A DNA stretch of 64,000 nt from Hyphomicrobium nitrativorans NL23 (GTDB taxonomy: Bacteria > Pseudomonadota > Alphaproteobacteria > Rhizobiales > Hyphomicrobiaceae), in contig NC_022997.1 in the NCBI RefSeq assembly GCF_000503895.1, forward strand, positions 3,103,821 through 3,167,820, written 5' to 3'. The notes beneath the pieces are model-generated. The model searched no databases and had not been told where the DNA came from. It saw nothing but the letters and a program-made list of their open reading frames with translations. This document shows positions 37,668-46,553 of this stretch, one piece after another; position 1 is the first letter of the stretch; each line of letters begins with the position of its first letter. The position numbers and the translations under genes were made by a program.

Positions 37668-39482
37668 ATGACCCTTGAGCCCGCAGCCATCGAACGTCAC
37701 ATCGAAGCGATTCTCGCTTCGAGAGACTTCGCTGCGGCACCGAAAATGCGGGCTCTGTTGCGCTATGTCGTCGATGCGACCCTTGCCGGCGACGCGCAAC
37801 GCCTCAAGGGATATGCGATCGGGGTCGACGTTTTCGAGCGCGGCCCCGACTTCGACCCCGCAATCGATCCGATCGTGCGCGTGCAGGCCGGCCGGCTGCG
37901 GAAACTGCTCGACGCCTATTACAGCTCCGCGGGGGGCGCCGATCCGATCCGGATCGACATTCCGCGAGGCGGCTATGCCGTCACGTTCCTGCCCCGGGGC
38001 GATGCGCCACTCTCCAGCGCTGGCGACGACGAGCCGAACGCTGTCCCGGAACCGTCTGCTCATCCGGCTGCCGCAGCGCCGTCTCAGTCTTCGCTCCGCT
38101 GGCGGCAGGCCGCTCGCTCGCCCCGGGCGCAGTTGGCCGCGTTGGCGCTCCTTCTCGTTCTCGGGGCACTCGGTGTTGGCCTGCTCGGCGAGCGAGGCAG
38201 CGGTCAACCTCCCCTGACGGAACCTGCCGGCCGTGCATCGTTGCAGAGCCAGGAGGGGGCCATCACGCTCGCGGTGCTGCCCTTTACGAACATGTCGCGA
38301 GACGAGTCCCTCGGCCCCTTCGCGGATGGGCTGGCCGATGCGCTCATGACCGCGCTCTCGCGCGTCAAGTCCATCTCGCTCGCATCGCGCACCTCTGCGT
38401 TTCAATATCGCGACGCCGCCGACCTGCGCCGCGTCGGCGAGGCACTGGGCGTGCGCTACCTTATCGAAGGCGGGGTGCAGCGGGACGGCCGGCGCATCCG
38501 GGTCACCGCACAGCTCATCGACACCCTCACGGGCGCGCATATCTGGGCGCAAGATTACGACCGCGATATTTCGGACGAGCTGGCCGTGCAACGCGAACTG
38601 GTGACCATGCTCGCCGCCGAGATCCGGCCTCAGCTCTATGGGGCCGCGAAGCGGGCCATCGAAGCAGCGCACCCGGAAAGTGCCACGGCGTGGCAACTCT
38701 ATCTGCAATCGACCTGGATGCCCGGCGAAGCGCGCAACAGCCTGGCGTGGGAGAAAGAGCGGATCGCACTCGCGACACGCGCCCTCGCGCTCGACCCGGA
38801 CCTGGGCCAAGCAAGCTCCGTTCTGGCCGACAAACTTGCCTATCTCGCCAACGTCGACCCGGCATCGGACACGGACGAAGCCCGCCGGGCTGCGGCCCAA
38901 CATGCGCGCCACGCGCTCGAACTCGCACCGGGCGACGCCGACGTCATCTTCAACATCTCCGTCTACTCCTGGCATGCCGGGCGCATGACGGAGGCGATCG
39001 AGGCGACGAAGCGGACGCTCGAACTCGACCCCAACCATGTGCTCGCACGCTTTCTCGTGACAGCGGTTCCCTATACCTGCAGGCGCGCGCCGAAGGAGGT
39101 TCTCGACGAGCTCACCGCGTTCGACGCTGAGATGTCGCCCGACAACCCCGTGCGCTGGCTGACGCTCTATTGGCTCAGCCGGCTTCATCTCAACAACGGA
39201 GACCTCGACAAGGCTCACGATGCAGCGCGCCGCGCGGAGCAAATTTTCCGCTCGCCGGACTCCTTCTACCAACTTGCGGCCATTCTCGTTCAGCTCGGGG
39301 ATGCAAAGGGCGCGGTCGCGCAAATCGACCAGCAGCGCGCGAACTGGCCCAATCTCGATCCGCGCCATTATGCGGATGCCACCGTGGCGCGGCGCTGCGA
39401 GGATGCGCCGAACGCAGCACGTCTGCACCGCATCTACAGCGATCTCGCAGAGGCCGTCGAAGCCGCTTCGGCGGACAGATGA
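37668..39482 (+). CDS. Membrane-anchored CadC/adenylate-cyclase-like TPR protein
   Basis: 604 residues. Residues 1-105 resemble the N-terminal winged-helix-like domain found in front of TolB-like regions (VFERGPDFDPAIDPIVRVQA, IPRGGYAVTFLP). A single membrane helix follows at about 155-173. Residues 195-310 carry the FlgO/TolB-like repeat (LAVLPFTNMSRDESLGPFA, LGVRYLIEGGVQRDGRRIRV). The remaining C-terminus is TPR-like helical hairpins. The domain order fits a signal-transducing protein whose DNA-binding half is cytoplasmic and whose TPR half is periplasmic. Ligand and target genes are unknown. AGGAGCC sits directly before the ATG. No catalytic cyclase domain is seen. Confidence 0.85.
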   Translation: MTLEPAAIERHIEAILASRDFAAAPKMRALLRYVVDATLAGDAQRLKGYAIGVDVFERGPDFDPAIDPIVRVQAGRLRKLLDAYYSSAGGADPIRIDIPRGGYAVTFLPRGDAPLSSAGDDEPNAVPEPSAHPAAAAPSQSSLRWRQAARSPRAQLAALALLLVLGALGVGLLGERGSGQPPLTEPAGRASLQSQEGAITLAVLPFTNMSRDESLGPFADGLADALMTALSRVKSISLASRTSAFQYRDAADLRRVGEALGVRYLIEGGVQRDGRRIRVTAQLIDTLTGAHIWAQDYDRDISDELAVQRELVTMLAAEIRPQLYGAAKRAIEAAHPESATAWQLYLQSTWMPGEARNSLAWEKERIALATRALALDPDLGQASSVLADKLAYLANVDPASDTDEARRAAAQHARHALELAPGDADVIFNISVYSWHAGRMTEAIEATKRTLELDPNHVLARFLVTAVPYTCRRAPKEVLDELTAFDAEMSPDNPVRWLTLYWLSRLHLNNGDLDKAHDAARRAEQIFRSPDSFYQLAAILVQLGDAKGAVAQIDQQRANWPNLDPRHYADATVARRCEDAPNAARLHRIYSDLAEAVEAASADR

Positions 39483-39490
39483 TAGAGACC

Positions 39491-39706
39491 CTAATCCCCG
39501 CGGCGGCGTTTCCTCGACCAGTAAATCGCGAAGATGGCGATCCAGAACAGCAGGGCGGCCACGTCCATCAGGGTGGACAGCTCACGCAGGCTGCGGTTCC
39601 AGGGCTGGTCGGGCGGTCCGAGAAGGGTGAGAACGCTCGCAATCACAGCGATCACGAGGCAGATGCCGACGCCTATCCAAGCGATCCGAACTGCGCGCCT
39701 GGTCAT
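39491..39706 (-). CDS. Small two-helix membrane protein (71 aa)
   Basis: 71 residues from the ATG at 39706, behind a good GGGGAGG. Two membrane helices are clear (about 8-29, IAWIGVGICLVIAVIASVLT, and 45-62, MDVAALLFWIAIFAIYW), joined by a polar loop (GPPDQPWNRSLREL) and capped by a basic tail (RKRRRGD). The positive-inside rule puts both termini in the cytoplasm. Not recognised as a known family. It is convergent with the TPR protein, 8 bases apart, and divergent from the CreD-like gene. Confidence 0.7.
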   Translation of the reverse strand: MTRRAVRIAWIGVGICLVIAVIASVLTLLGPPDQPWNRSLRELSTLMDVAALLFWIAIFAIYWSRKRRRGD

Positions 39707-40058
39707 GTGCGAGCCTCCCCACGGACTGGCCAGCGCACCGGCTGACGGACACCAGCATATCACGCTATCGCGGGCACCGAAATCGCATCCGGAAAGCGCC
39801 GCTAAGTTTCGGCAAGGGATAGCTCGCCAAAACTATCCGGTCTTGGCGCAACTCTCCGTACGCCGCGGGGTTTCCGCCACAAATCGGCCCGCTCCTCTTC
39901 CGACGACACAACCTGTTCCCTTGGTGACTTTCCGCGTTCGGGGAAACGCGCATCGACGCCAGCCCTGAGTGTTGTCGTGCGTCCTCGCGACCGGCCATCG
40001 CATGGCTCTGTCATGCCCGCGCCCCGTCCCCGCAGGAGCACCCGAGAAAGGCTCGCAC
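39707..40058. other. Divergent intergenic stretch before the CreD-like gene
   Basis: 352 bases. Short antisense frames overlap it (several on minus share the same DNA), but none has a ribosome-binding site or conserved look. GAAAGG before 40059 serves the CreD-like gene. No repeat noted. Confidence 0.4.
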
Positions 40059-41468
40059 ATGTCGGACATCGGTCAATCAGCAGCGCGCGTTACAAGAAGC
40101 CCTGCCTTCAAGTTTTTCCTTATCGCCTTCCTGATCGTCTTGCTCCTCGTGCCGCTCTTCATGGTGGTCGGCCTCGTGATGGAGCGCGAAGGGCGCTCGC
40201 GCGACGTCATCCGGGAGGTCGGGCGCACGTGGGGCGGCATGCAGCAGATCACGGGGCCCTATCTCGTCGTGCCATACAGCGTGCGGATCGAAACGCAGGA
40301 GGGCGACAAGGTCGTGCAGCGTGTCGTCGAGCGCCGCGCCGTCTTTCTTCCCGACGAGTTGCTCGTCAGCGGTGACGCGAAGTCTGGCCTGCTTCATCGC
40401 TCGATCTTCGACGTGAATGTCTACACCGCGGCGCTCTCCATCACAGGGCGATTCTCGGTGCCAGACGTGTCCGACGTGGACCCGAATGCGATTGCGGTTC
40501 GCTGGAAGGATGCGACGTTCGCGCTGGCGCTCAACGATGTTGCAGGCCTCAAGGAGGCCGCGACGCTCGCCCTCAACAGGCGGGATAGGCTGCCGTTTCA
40601 GCCCAGCATCGGCGTCCCCGTCTCGAATATGAACGGCATCCACTCCAAAATCGGTACGGCGCCTTCGGTCGTTTCTCCGGACGGGACGCTGCAAGCGTTC
40701 AGCTTCGAGGCGGAACTGCACTTCACGGGCTCGCTATCGCTCAACTTCGCCCCTGCCGCGCGCGAGACGCGTGTCGAGATCACGTCCGATTGGCCGCATC
40801 CGAGCTTTGGCGGCGCGTTCCTGCCGGTGGAACGGGACGTGCGTGCGGAGGGCTTTTCCGCCAAGTGGCGCATCCCCCATCTTGCCCGTAGCGTTCCGCA
40901 TTCGTGGTCGCTCACGGAGCACGGGCTCGACCGCTTCCTCAACGCTCAGTTCGGCGTGACGTTCTACCAGCCGGTGGACTTCTACGGCCTCGTCACGCGC
41001 GCGGTGAAATACGGCATTCTGTTCCTGGCCGCGGGCTTCATGGGCGTGTTCGTTCTCGAACTGATTTCGAAGGGGCGCGTGCATCCGGTGCAATACATCT
41101 TCGTCGGCCTCGCGATGGTGTTCTTCTACGTGCTGCTGCTGTCTCTTGCAGAGCACCTCGGCTTTACGCGCGCCTACGCCATCGCCTCGCTCGCAACGGG
41201 CGGCATGCTCTCGCTCTACGTCGGAAAAGCGCTTCACAGCTTGCGGAGCGGCGTTCTGATGGCGGCGCTCTTCTCAGCGCTCTACGGGCTCCTCTATCTG
41301 ATCCTGCGGCTCGAAGACTATGCGCTGCTGGCTGGCGCCCTCCTCGGCTTTACCGCGTTGACCGGATTGATGTTCGCGACGCTTCACATCGACTGGTCGG
41401 GACTTGGCGGCCTCACGGCAGAAGAGGGCAAGGCCGAAGTTCCGTACGGTGGCGGACAGACAACATGA
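40059..41468 (+). CDS. creD: CreD-like inner membrane protein
   Basis: 469 residues. N-terminal helix (about 17-42), a large periplasmic beta-rich region (to about residue 310), then five to six membrane helices (about 315-450). Characteristic segments are GRTWGGMQQITGPYLVVPY, GFSAKWRIPHLARS and QPVDFYGLVTRAVKYGILF. In E. coli, CreD is a target of the CreBC two-component system, and in other bacteria it affects envelope stress and beta-lactam response; the biochemical activity is unknown. No creBC genes are adjacent. The ATG at 40059 gives the family N-terminus; the upstream frame is not conserved. Confidence 0.9.
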   Translation: MSDIGQSAARVTRSPAFKFFLIAFLIVLLLVPLFMVVGLVMEREGRSRDVIREVGRTWGGMQQITGPYLVVPYSVRIETQEGDKVVQRVVERRAVFLPDELLVSGDAKSGLLHRSIFDVNVYTAALSITGRFSVPDVSDVDPNAIAVRWKDATFALALNDVAGLKEAATLALNRRDRLPFQPSIGVPVSNMNGIHSKIGTAPSVVSPDGTLQAFSFEAELHFTGSLSLNFAPAARETRVEITSDWPHPSFGGAFLPVERDVRAEGFSAKWRIPHLARSVPHSWSLTEHGLDRFLNAQFGVTFYQPVDFYGLVTRAVKYGILFLAAGFMGVFVLELISKGRVHPVQYIFVGLAMVFFYVLLLSLAEHLGFTRAYAIASLATGGMLSLYVGKALHSLRSGVLMAALFSALYGLLYLILRLEDYALLAGALLGFTALTGLMFATLHIDWSGLGGLTAEEGKAEVPYGGGQTT

Positions 41469-41591
41469 TATGAATGCGCGCCGGGGCCATGCGATTCGCG
41501 ATTGAAACGCCGCCACATCGCCAACCTTGCCGTTCGACGGCGACGCATCGACGTGTCACCGGCATAGGGGAAATGTTGGGAGACAATCGCA

Positions 41592-42260
41592 ATGAACGTC
41601 AAAGCTCTCGTCGCCGAGTTCATTGGCACCTTCATGTTGACCGGCGCCGTGCTCGGCGCGGCCTTCTACTCCTTCGGAGCACCAGCGGGCGCCGCCGGCA
41701 TCGTCGGCGTCGCCCTCTCGATTGGCATCACGGTGTTTGCGACCGCGCGCGCGATCGGGCACATCTCGGGCGGTCATTACAATCCCGCCGTCACGCTCGG
41801 TCTCGTTGCCGGCGGGCGTTTCAGCCTCGGTGACGCCGTGCCCTACATCGTGGCGCAGTGCCTCGGCGCCATCGCGGTGACAGCTGTGTTCGCCACCATC
41901 GGCAACGCGCCGGCGACGTATGCCGCCAACGGCTACGGCAGCCTGTCGATGATCAACGCGAGCCTCACGAGCGTGCTGATCATCGAGGTCGTGCTGACGG
42001 CGTTCTTCCTGATCGTCATCATGGGTTCGACGCGGGCGAGCGCCCCGGCCGGCTTCGCGCCACTCTCGATCGGCCTGGCGCTTACCGCCATCCACCTGAT
42101 GTCGATCCCGGTCTCGAACACCTCCGTCAACCCGGCACGCAGCCTGGGGCCGGCGCTGTTCGCGGGCGGAGAGGCGCTCTCGCAGCTCTGGCTGTTCTTC
42201 GTGGCACCCATCGTCGGAGCCGTTATCGGCGCCATCATCTATCGCTGGCTCGACGAATAG
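41592..42260 (+). CDS. aqpZ: Aquaporin Z-like water channel
   Basis: 222 residues with six membrane helices and two half-helix loops carrying the Asn-Pro-Ala signatures: HYNPAVTLGLVAGGRF in the first half and NTSVNPARSLGPALF in the second. The selectivity Arg follows the second NPA, and the LSIGLALTAIHLMSIPVSNT segment contains the usual His, which suggests a water-selective pore rather than glycerol. GGGAGA lies 8 bases before the ATG. A strong intrinsic terminator follows 60 bases after the stop. Single gene; no osmotic regulator nearby. Confidence 0.93.
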   Translation: MNVKALVAEFIGTFMLTGAVLGAAFYSFGAPAGAAGIVGVALSIGITVFATARAIGHISGGHYNPAVTLGLVAGGRFSLGDAVPYIVAQCLGAIAVTAVFATIGNAPATYAANGYGSLSMINASLTSVLIIEVVLTAFFLIVIMGSTRASAPAGFAPLSIGLALTAIHLMSIPVSNTSVNPARSLGPALFAGGEALSQLWLFFVAPIVGAVIGAIIYRWLDE

Positions 42261-42319
42261 GCCGTCTTCGCGCGATCGGGAGGCGTACCCGAAACGCTTT
42301 GAAATTACGCACAATATTG

Positions 42320-42350
42320 ACGGCCGCCCGGTTTCCGGCGGCCGTTTTTT
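42320..42350 (+). terminator. aqpZ terminator
   Basis: ACGGCCGCC (42320-42328) pairs perfectly with GGCGGCCGT (42337-42345) around an 8-nt loop, followed by TTTTTT. It ends the aqpZ transcript. Confidence 0.92.
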
Positions 42351-42626
42351 CTTGAACTGCGACTTTTCCGCTGCATTAAAGCCCCTGTATTTTCTTGATT
42401 TTTTAAGGGGCGTATGCCACCTACGCGTTGGCTCGGGCGCAGGGGCTTCGATCTCATTCGACCTGTTTGTCCCTTTTCGAGCCCCAATTTTTGTATTTGC
42501 CCGTTTGCGGCAATCGCCATTCCCCTGCGCTCACGTCGTTCTGAAGCTGCGCCCGGAGGCCTTGAAAGGCCGCATGCCGGTCGAGCGCGCTTGGAACATT
42601 GAGATCGCTTATGGAGACTTGGTTTT
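42351..42626. other. Leader region of the DEAD-box helicase gene
   Basis: 276 bases, AT-richer than the surroundings at 42375-42410. It contains CCCCT...AGGGG arms (about 42384-42412). This could be a promoter plus a structured 5' leader, as in cold-shock RNA-helicase genes. No start codon or protein-like frame was seen before 42627. Confidence 0.45.
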
Positions 42627-44231
42627 TTGGAAACGAAGACGTTCGCTGAGCTCGGGCTCAGCCAGAAAGTTCAGGCTGCCATCACGGCCGCCGGCTATGA
42701 CTCACCGACACCCATTCAATCCGCAGCTATCCCTGTGGCCGTTACCGGGCGCGACGTGCTCGGCATCGCCCAGACGGGAACGGGCAAGACCGCCTCGTTC
42801 GTGCTGCCGATGATCACGCGGCTCGAAACGGGCCGGGCGCGGGCACGGATGCCGCGCTCTCTCATTCTGGCGCCGACGCGCGAGCTTGCCGCCCAGGTGG
42901 CGCAGAGCTTCGAGAAGTATGGCATCAACCACAAACTCGACGTGGCGCTGTTGATCGGCGGCATGTCGATGGACGACCAGGTCAAGAAGCTCGATCGCGG
43001 CGTGGATGTCCTCATCGCAACGCCCGGGCGCCTTCTGGATCACTTCGGCCGCGGCCGCATCATGCTGATGGGCGTCGAGATCCTCGTCATCGACGAGGCC
43101 GACCGGATGCTCGACATGGGCTTCATCCCCGACATCGAAAAGATCTGCAAGCTGCTGCCTCCGCGGCGGCAGACGCTGTTCTTCTCGGCCACGATGCCGC
43201 CCGAGATCACACGGCTCGTCAATCAGTTCCTGCGCGATCCCGAGCGCGTGGAAGTGGCGCGACCCGCCACCACCGCAAAGACCATCACGCAGAGCTTCCG
43301 CTACCTGCCCGACGGCGAAGATTGGGCGAAGCGGGAAATGCTCCGCGACCTGATCCGCGCCGACAACGTCCGGAACGCCATCATCTTCTGTAATCGCAAG
43401 CGGGACGTGGCGATCCTGCTCAAGTCGCTCCTGAAGCACGGCTTCAACGCCGGAGCGCTGCACGGCGACATGGATCAGAAGAGCCGCATGGAGACCCTCG
43501 ACAAGTTCCGCTCGGGCGAGATCACGCTGCTGGCCGCAAGCGATGTGGCGGCGCGCGGGCTCGACATTCCGGACGTGTCGCACGTGTTCAACTACGACTT
43601 GCCATGGCAGTCGGACGACTACGTGCATCGCATCGGGCGCACGGGACGCGCGGGCAAGGAAGGGATCGCTCAGTCGATCGTCACACCCGAGGAACTGAAG
43701 TCGCTCAAGGACATCGAGAAAATCCTCGGAGAGCCCGCGGCGTGGATCGGCGACGGCCCGACCGAGCAGGACTTCCAGGACGCCGGCAAGCGTCGCCGGG
43801 GCCGTGGCGGTCGAGGCGGGCGGAGCGACAGCGCAAAGAAGGACGCACGTCCGGCAGACCGGCGGCGCGCGTCGGGGGCCAGCGGCCGGGAAGAGCCGAA
43901 GGCTGTGAAGCCCGCCGAAAAGGGCAACCGCAAACCCGCTGACGAGACCGCGCGCGCCGAGACGGCCCGCACCGATGCCCGCCGCGAGAACGGACGTGCC
44001 AAGCCGCAAGCCGAAGCGCCGCGCCGTGACGCACCCCGGCGTTCTACAGAGACCGAAGGACGGCGCGAGGAACGGGCCGCTGCGCCTCAACCCGCTCCTG
44101 CTCCGCAGCGGGCGCGTCCGCGCTCCGCTCCCGTCGATGCCTCGTCGAAAACAGCCGTTGCCGCTTTTGCAGGCAACGTGCCAGCGTTTCTGTGCCGCCC
44201 GGCCCGGCCGGCCAAAGCCGCCAGCGAGTAA
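42627..44231 (+). CDS. DEAD-box RNA helicase, RhlE-like
   Basis: 534 residues. ATP-dependent RNA unwinding enzyme that acts in ribosome assembly or RNA decay. Motifs: FAELGLSQKVQAAI with the Q-motif, AQTGTGKT (I), PTRELAAQV (Ia), VIDEADRMLDMGF (II, DEAD), SATMP (III), and HRIGRTGRAG (VI). Residues after about 370 are a low-complexity basic tail rich in Arg, Ala and Pro, which usually binds RNA. The start is TTG at 42627 with GGAGA 9-13 bases upstream; there is no nearby ATG that fits the family. A strong terminator follows. The RhlE subfamily is likely but not certain. Confidence 0.93.
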   Translation: METKTFAELGLSQKVQAAITAAGYDSPTPIQSAAIPVAVTGRDVLGIAQTGTGKTASFVLPMITRLETGRARARMPRSLILAPTRELAAQVAQSFEKYGINHKLDVALLIGGMSMDDQVKKLDRGVDVLIATPGRLLDHFGRGRIMLMGVEILVIDEADRMLDMGFIPDIEKICKLLPPRRQTLFFSATMPPEITRLVNQFLRDPERVEVARPATTAKTITQSFRYLPDGEDWAKREMLRDLIRADNVRNAIIFCNRKRDVAILLKSLLKHGFNAGALHGDMDQKSRMETLDKFRSGEITLLAASDVAARGLDIPDVSHVFNYDLPWQSDDYVHRIGRTGRAGKEGIAQSIVTPEELKSLKDIEKILGEPAAWIGDGPTEQDFQDAGKRRRGRGGRGGRSDSAKKDARPADRRRASGASGREEPKAVKPAEKGNRKPADETARAETARTDARRENGRAKPQAEAPRRDAPRRSTETEGRREERAAAPQPAPAPQRARPRSAPVDASSKTAVAAFAGNVPAFLCRPARPAKAASE

Positions 44232-44253
44232 GTTTTCCGCGCGATCTGTTGCG

Positions 44254-44293
44254 CTGCGCCGCGCTCTGGGTTCAGGGGCGCGGCGCAGTTTTT
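44254..44293 (+). terminator. DEAD-box helicase gene terminator
   Basis: CTGCGCCGCGC (44254-44264) pairs perfectly with GCGCGGCGCAG (44278-44288) around a 13-nt loop, followed by TTTTTC. It lies 23 bases after the stop codon. Confidence 0.9.
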
Positions 44294-44449
44294 CGTGGGT
44301 CCTTTTCGACCTCGCGCTCGGCGACGCACAACAAATCTGTCAAGCGAATATCGCGCCGCAACATCAGGTAGCTGTGGATAGACGTGCCGGTTGCCCAATT
44401 TCAAGGCGGTGCGCGCGGTAGCTTCCCCCGGAGTTGGGAGGCGAAACCC

Positions 44450-44755
44450 ATGCGTCATCATCGGCACACGCCCACGCGAACACCGCCCGTTCATTCCATT
44501 CAAGATGCAGGCGAAGCGACGCCATCCGCTCTCATCGAGACTGCTCAACTCCAGCGTCTCGCTGCAACGGTGCTCTCGAAATCGCCGGAAGATCTTGCGG
44601 CCCTGGCCGAGACCAATCCGCTGCTCGTGTGGGAGTGGATCGACGCCTTCCGCAAAGAAAAACTCGCGGCCGAGGCAGAGGCGCGATATTGGTCAGCGGC
44701 GGCGGCCTCTCTCTCGACGGTGACCGCTCACGTCGTACGCGCCGCGGCCGAATAG
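44450..44755 (+). CDS. Hypothetical protein (101 aa)
   Basis: 101 residues from the ATG at 44450, with GGGAGG at a good distance. The N-terminal 30 residues are basic and His/Thr/Pro-rich (MRHHRHTPTRTPPVH), and the rest is an alpha-helical, acidic segment (SPEDLAALAETNPLLVWEWI, then RKEKLAAEAEARYW). No signal peptide and no membrane helix. I do not recognise the family. It lies 63 bases before the GNAT gene on the same strand, so it may be co-transcribed. A regulatory or partner role is speculation. Confidence 0.65.
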   Translation: MRHHRHTPTRTPPVHSIQDAGEATPSALIETAQLQRLAATVLSKSPEDLAALAETNPLLVWEWIDAFRKEKLAAEAEARYWSAAAASLSTVTAHVVRAAAE

Positions 44756-44818
44756 CTCCCAAGGGCGAGGACCGCACGCGCTTTCGCCGCCTCAAGACAC
44801 GGTTCGACCCACGCGATC

Positions 44819-45388
44819 ATGACGGATTTCGAGATCTGCCGCTGGGATGGGCTCGACGACGCCGAGCAGCGGTGGCTTGTGGCCGACATCGATCACGTCT
44901 TCTTCTCGTCGAGCAACACGCAATCGTTCGAGACCGAGGCCGCGAAAGCCGCATTCCGCGCGCGCTGGCTCGGCCGCTATCTTCTGCATTTCCCCCAATA
45001 TGCTTTCCTTGCGCGCGACGGGGCTGGCCGCGCTATCGGCTATATCGTGGGCAACGTGGCCGATCCTGCACGCGATCCGATCTTTTCGGACCTGCCGTTT
45101 CTCTCTGCTTTTGCCGACGCATCGGCGCGCTATCCGGCGCATCTCCACGTCAATGTCGTCGAGGCGTACCGCGGGCAGGCGATAGGCGCGCGCCTGATCG
45201 ACACCTTCGCCCTTGCGGCGCGGGATGCAGGCGCGAACGGCGTGCATGTCGTGACGCAGCGGGGTGCACGCAATGTGCGCTTCTATAACGCGAACGGATT
45301 TCAGGAGCGGGCTGCGGTGTCCTTAGGGGAAACCGAACTCGTGTTTCTTGGGCGCGATCTGGGCCGCGATCTCGCCGGGCGCACTTGA
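44819..45388 (+). CDS. GNAT family N-acetyltransferase
   Basis: 189 residues. Acetyl-CoA-dependent acetyltransferase of unknown acceptor. The fold is indicated by AHLHVNVVEAYRGQAIGARL, where the R-x-x-A-x-A-like pyrophosphate-binding loop is RGQAIGARL, and the closing strand GVHVVTQRGARNVRFYNANG with the typical Asn and Tyr. The N-terminal half is unlike common GNATs and contains DHVFFSSSNTQSFETEA. It is followed closely by the Aap ATPase gene, about 70 bases away, on the same strand, but the products are unrelated. Ribosomal-protein or toxin acetylation cannot be told apart here. Confidence 0.88.
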   Translation: MTDFEICRWDGLDDAEQRWLVADIDHVFFSSSNTQSFETEAAKAAFRARWLGRYLLHFPQYAFLARDGAGRAIGYIVGNVADPARDPIFSDLPFLSAFADASARYPAHLHVNVVEAYRGQAIGARLIDTFALAARDAGANGVHVVTQRGARNVRFYNANGFQERAAVSLGETELVFLGRDLGRDLAGRT

Positions 45389-45457
45389 GTCCCCGCCTTC
45401 ATCGTGCAACTCTCCCTGCTGCTTCGGAAAAATTCGATCGAGCCCGATGCAGGAGCG

Positions 45458-46240
45458 ATGAGCAGCGCCCCTTCCCACATCTCCGAACATGGATCCTCCA
45501 ACGGCAACGGCGCCGTGGTGCTTGAAGACGTCCAGAAGTGGTTCGGCGACTTCCAGGTGCTGCGCGACATCTCGCTTCAAGTTGCAGAGGGCGAAAAAAT
45601 CGTCATCTGCGGGCCATCAGGGTCCGGCAAGTCCACGCTGATCCGCTGCATCAACGGTCTCGAAGCGCACGACGGCGGACGCATCGTCGTGGACGGGACG
45701 ACGCTGACGAAGGACATCCGGACGCTCGAAAAGATTCGCTCCGAAGTCGGCATGGTGTTTCAAAGCTTCAATCTGTTTCCGCATCTTTCGGTGCTCGACA
45801 ACCTGACGCTGGCTCCCAAGTGGGTGCGAAAGGCCAAGCGGGCGGATGCAGAGGCCGCAGCCCTCCAGCTTCTCGAACGCGTTCATATCGCGGATCAGGC
45901 GCACAAGTTCCCAGGCCAGCTCTCGGGCGGACAGCAGCAGCGCGTGGCGATTGCGCGCGCACTCGCGATGAACCCGCGCATCATGCTGTTCGACGAGCCG
46001 ACGTCGGCGCTCGATCCCGAGATGGTGAAGGAGGTGCTCGACGTCATGGTCGAACTGGCCCGGCAGGGCATGACCATGCTCGTTGTCACGCACGAAATGG
46101 GATTCGCGCGCGCGGTCGCGGATCGCGTCGTGTTCATGGATCGCGGCGAGATCGTGGAAGCCGGGCCGCCGGACACGATTTTCAGCGCGCCGAAGCACGA
46201 GCGCACGCGCGCGTTCCTTTCCCAGATCCTTGCGCATTGA
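45458..46240 (+). CDS. aapP: Aap-type amino-acid ABC transporter ATPase
   Basis: 260 residues from the ATG at 45458, which has AGGAGC upstream; an in-frame GTG at 45404 is less likely. Powers the general L-amino-acid importer. Walker [18 protein letters not shown]-loop [11 protein letters not shown], signature [15 protein letters not shown], Walker [15 protein letters not shown] and switch His in [10 protein letters not shown] are intact; the sequence follows the PAAT (polar amino acid) ATPases, with [20 protein letters not shown]. In the usual aapJQMP order aapP is last; here it precedes the binding-protein gene, separated by a repeat element. The substrate is inferred from the family. Confidence 0.94.
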   Translation: MSSAPSHISEHGSSNGNGAVVLEDVQKWFGDFQVLRDISLQVAEGEKIVICGPSGSGKSTLIRCINGLEAHDGGRIVVDGTTLTKDIRTLEKIRSEVGMVFQSFNLFPHLSVLDNLTLAPKWVRKAKRADAEAAALQLLERVHIADQAHKFPGQLSGGQQQRVAIARALAMNPRIMLFDEPTSALDPEMVKEVLDVMVELARQGMTMLVVTHEMGFARAVADRVVFMDRGEIVEAGPPDTIFSAPKHERTRAFLSQILAH

Positions 46241-46320
46241 GGGAGTGGGGATGGTGAAGCTCTTCGGCATGACGGGTGGGGGCAAGAGCGGGCACCTTTT
46301 CAAACGAGGGGACCGTTCCG

Positions 46321-46553
46321 CCCCCCTCACCCGGAGGCTCGCGCCGCTCGCTTCCGACCTCTCCCCGGTGGGAGCTGTTGCGAAACCTATTGTGCGCCTC
46401 ATTCAACGTGCGTGGCTGGATCCCGGCCTTCGCCGGGATGACGGAATTAAAGGAAAAATCGATAGCCACACCCGTAACGTCACCCCGACGGAGGTCGGGG
46501 CCCAGACGCGTCTCCGCATTGCGCAACAGCTCCCGCCGGGGTGAGGGGGTGAG
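46321..46553. repeat. Composite inverted-repeat element inside the aap locus
   Basis: About 230 bases. CCCCGGTGGGAGCTGTTGCG (46363-46382) is inverted at 46522-46541 with a single wobble. Inside are two more palindromes: ATCCCGGC...GCCGGGAT (about 46420-46438) and CCCCGAC...GTCGGGG (about 46484-46500). The left flank reads CCCCCCTCACCCGG and the right flank GGTGAGGGGGTGAG, as in dispersed repeats of alphaproteobacterial genomes. No open frame of its own. Together with the flanks this resembles a MITE-like or REP-like composite. Confidence 0.75.
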
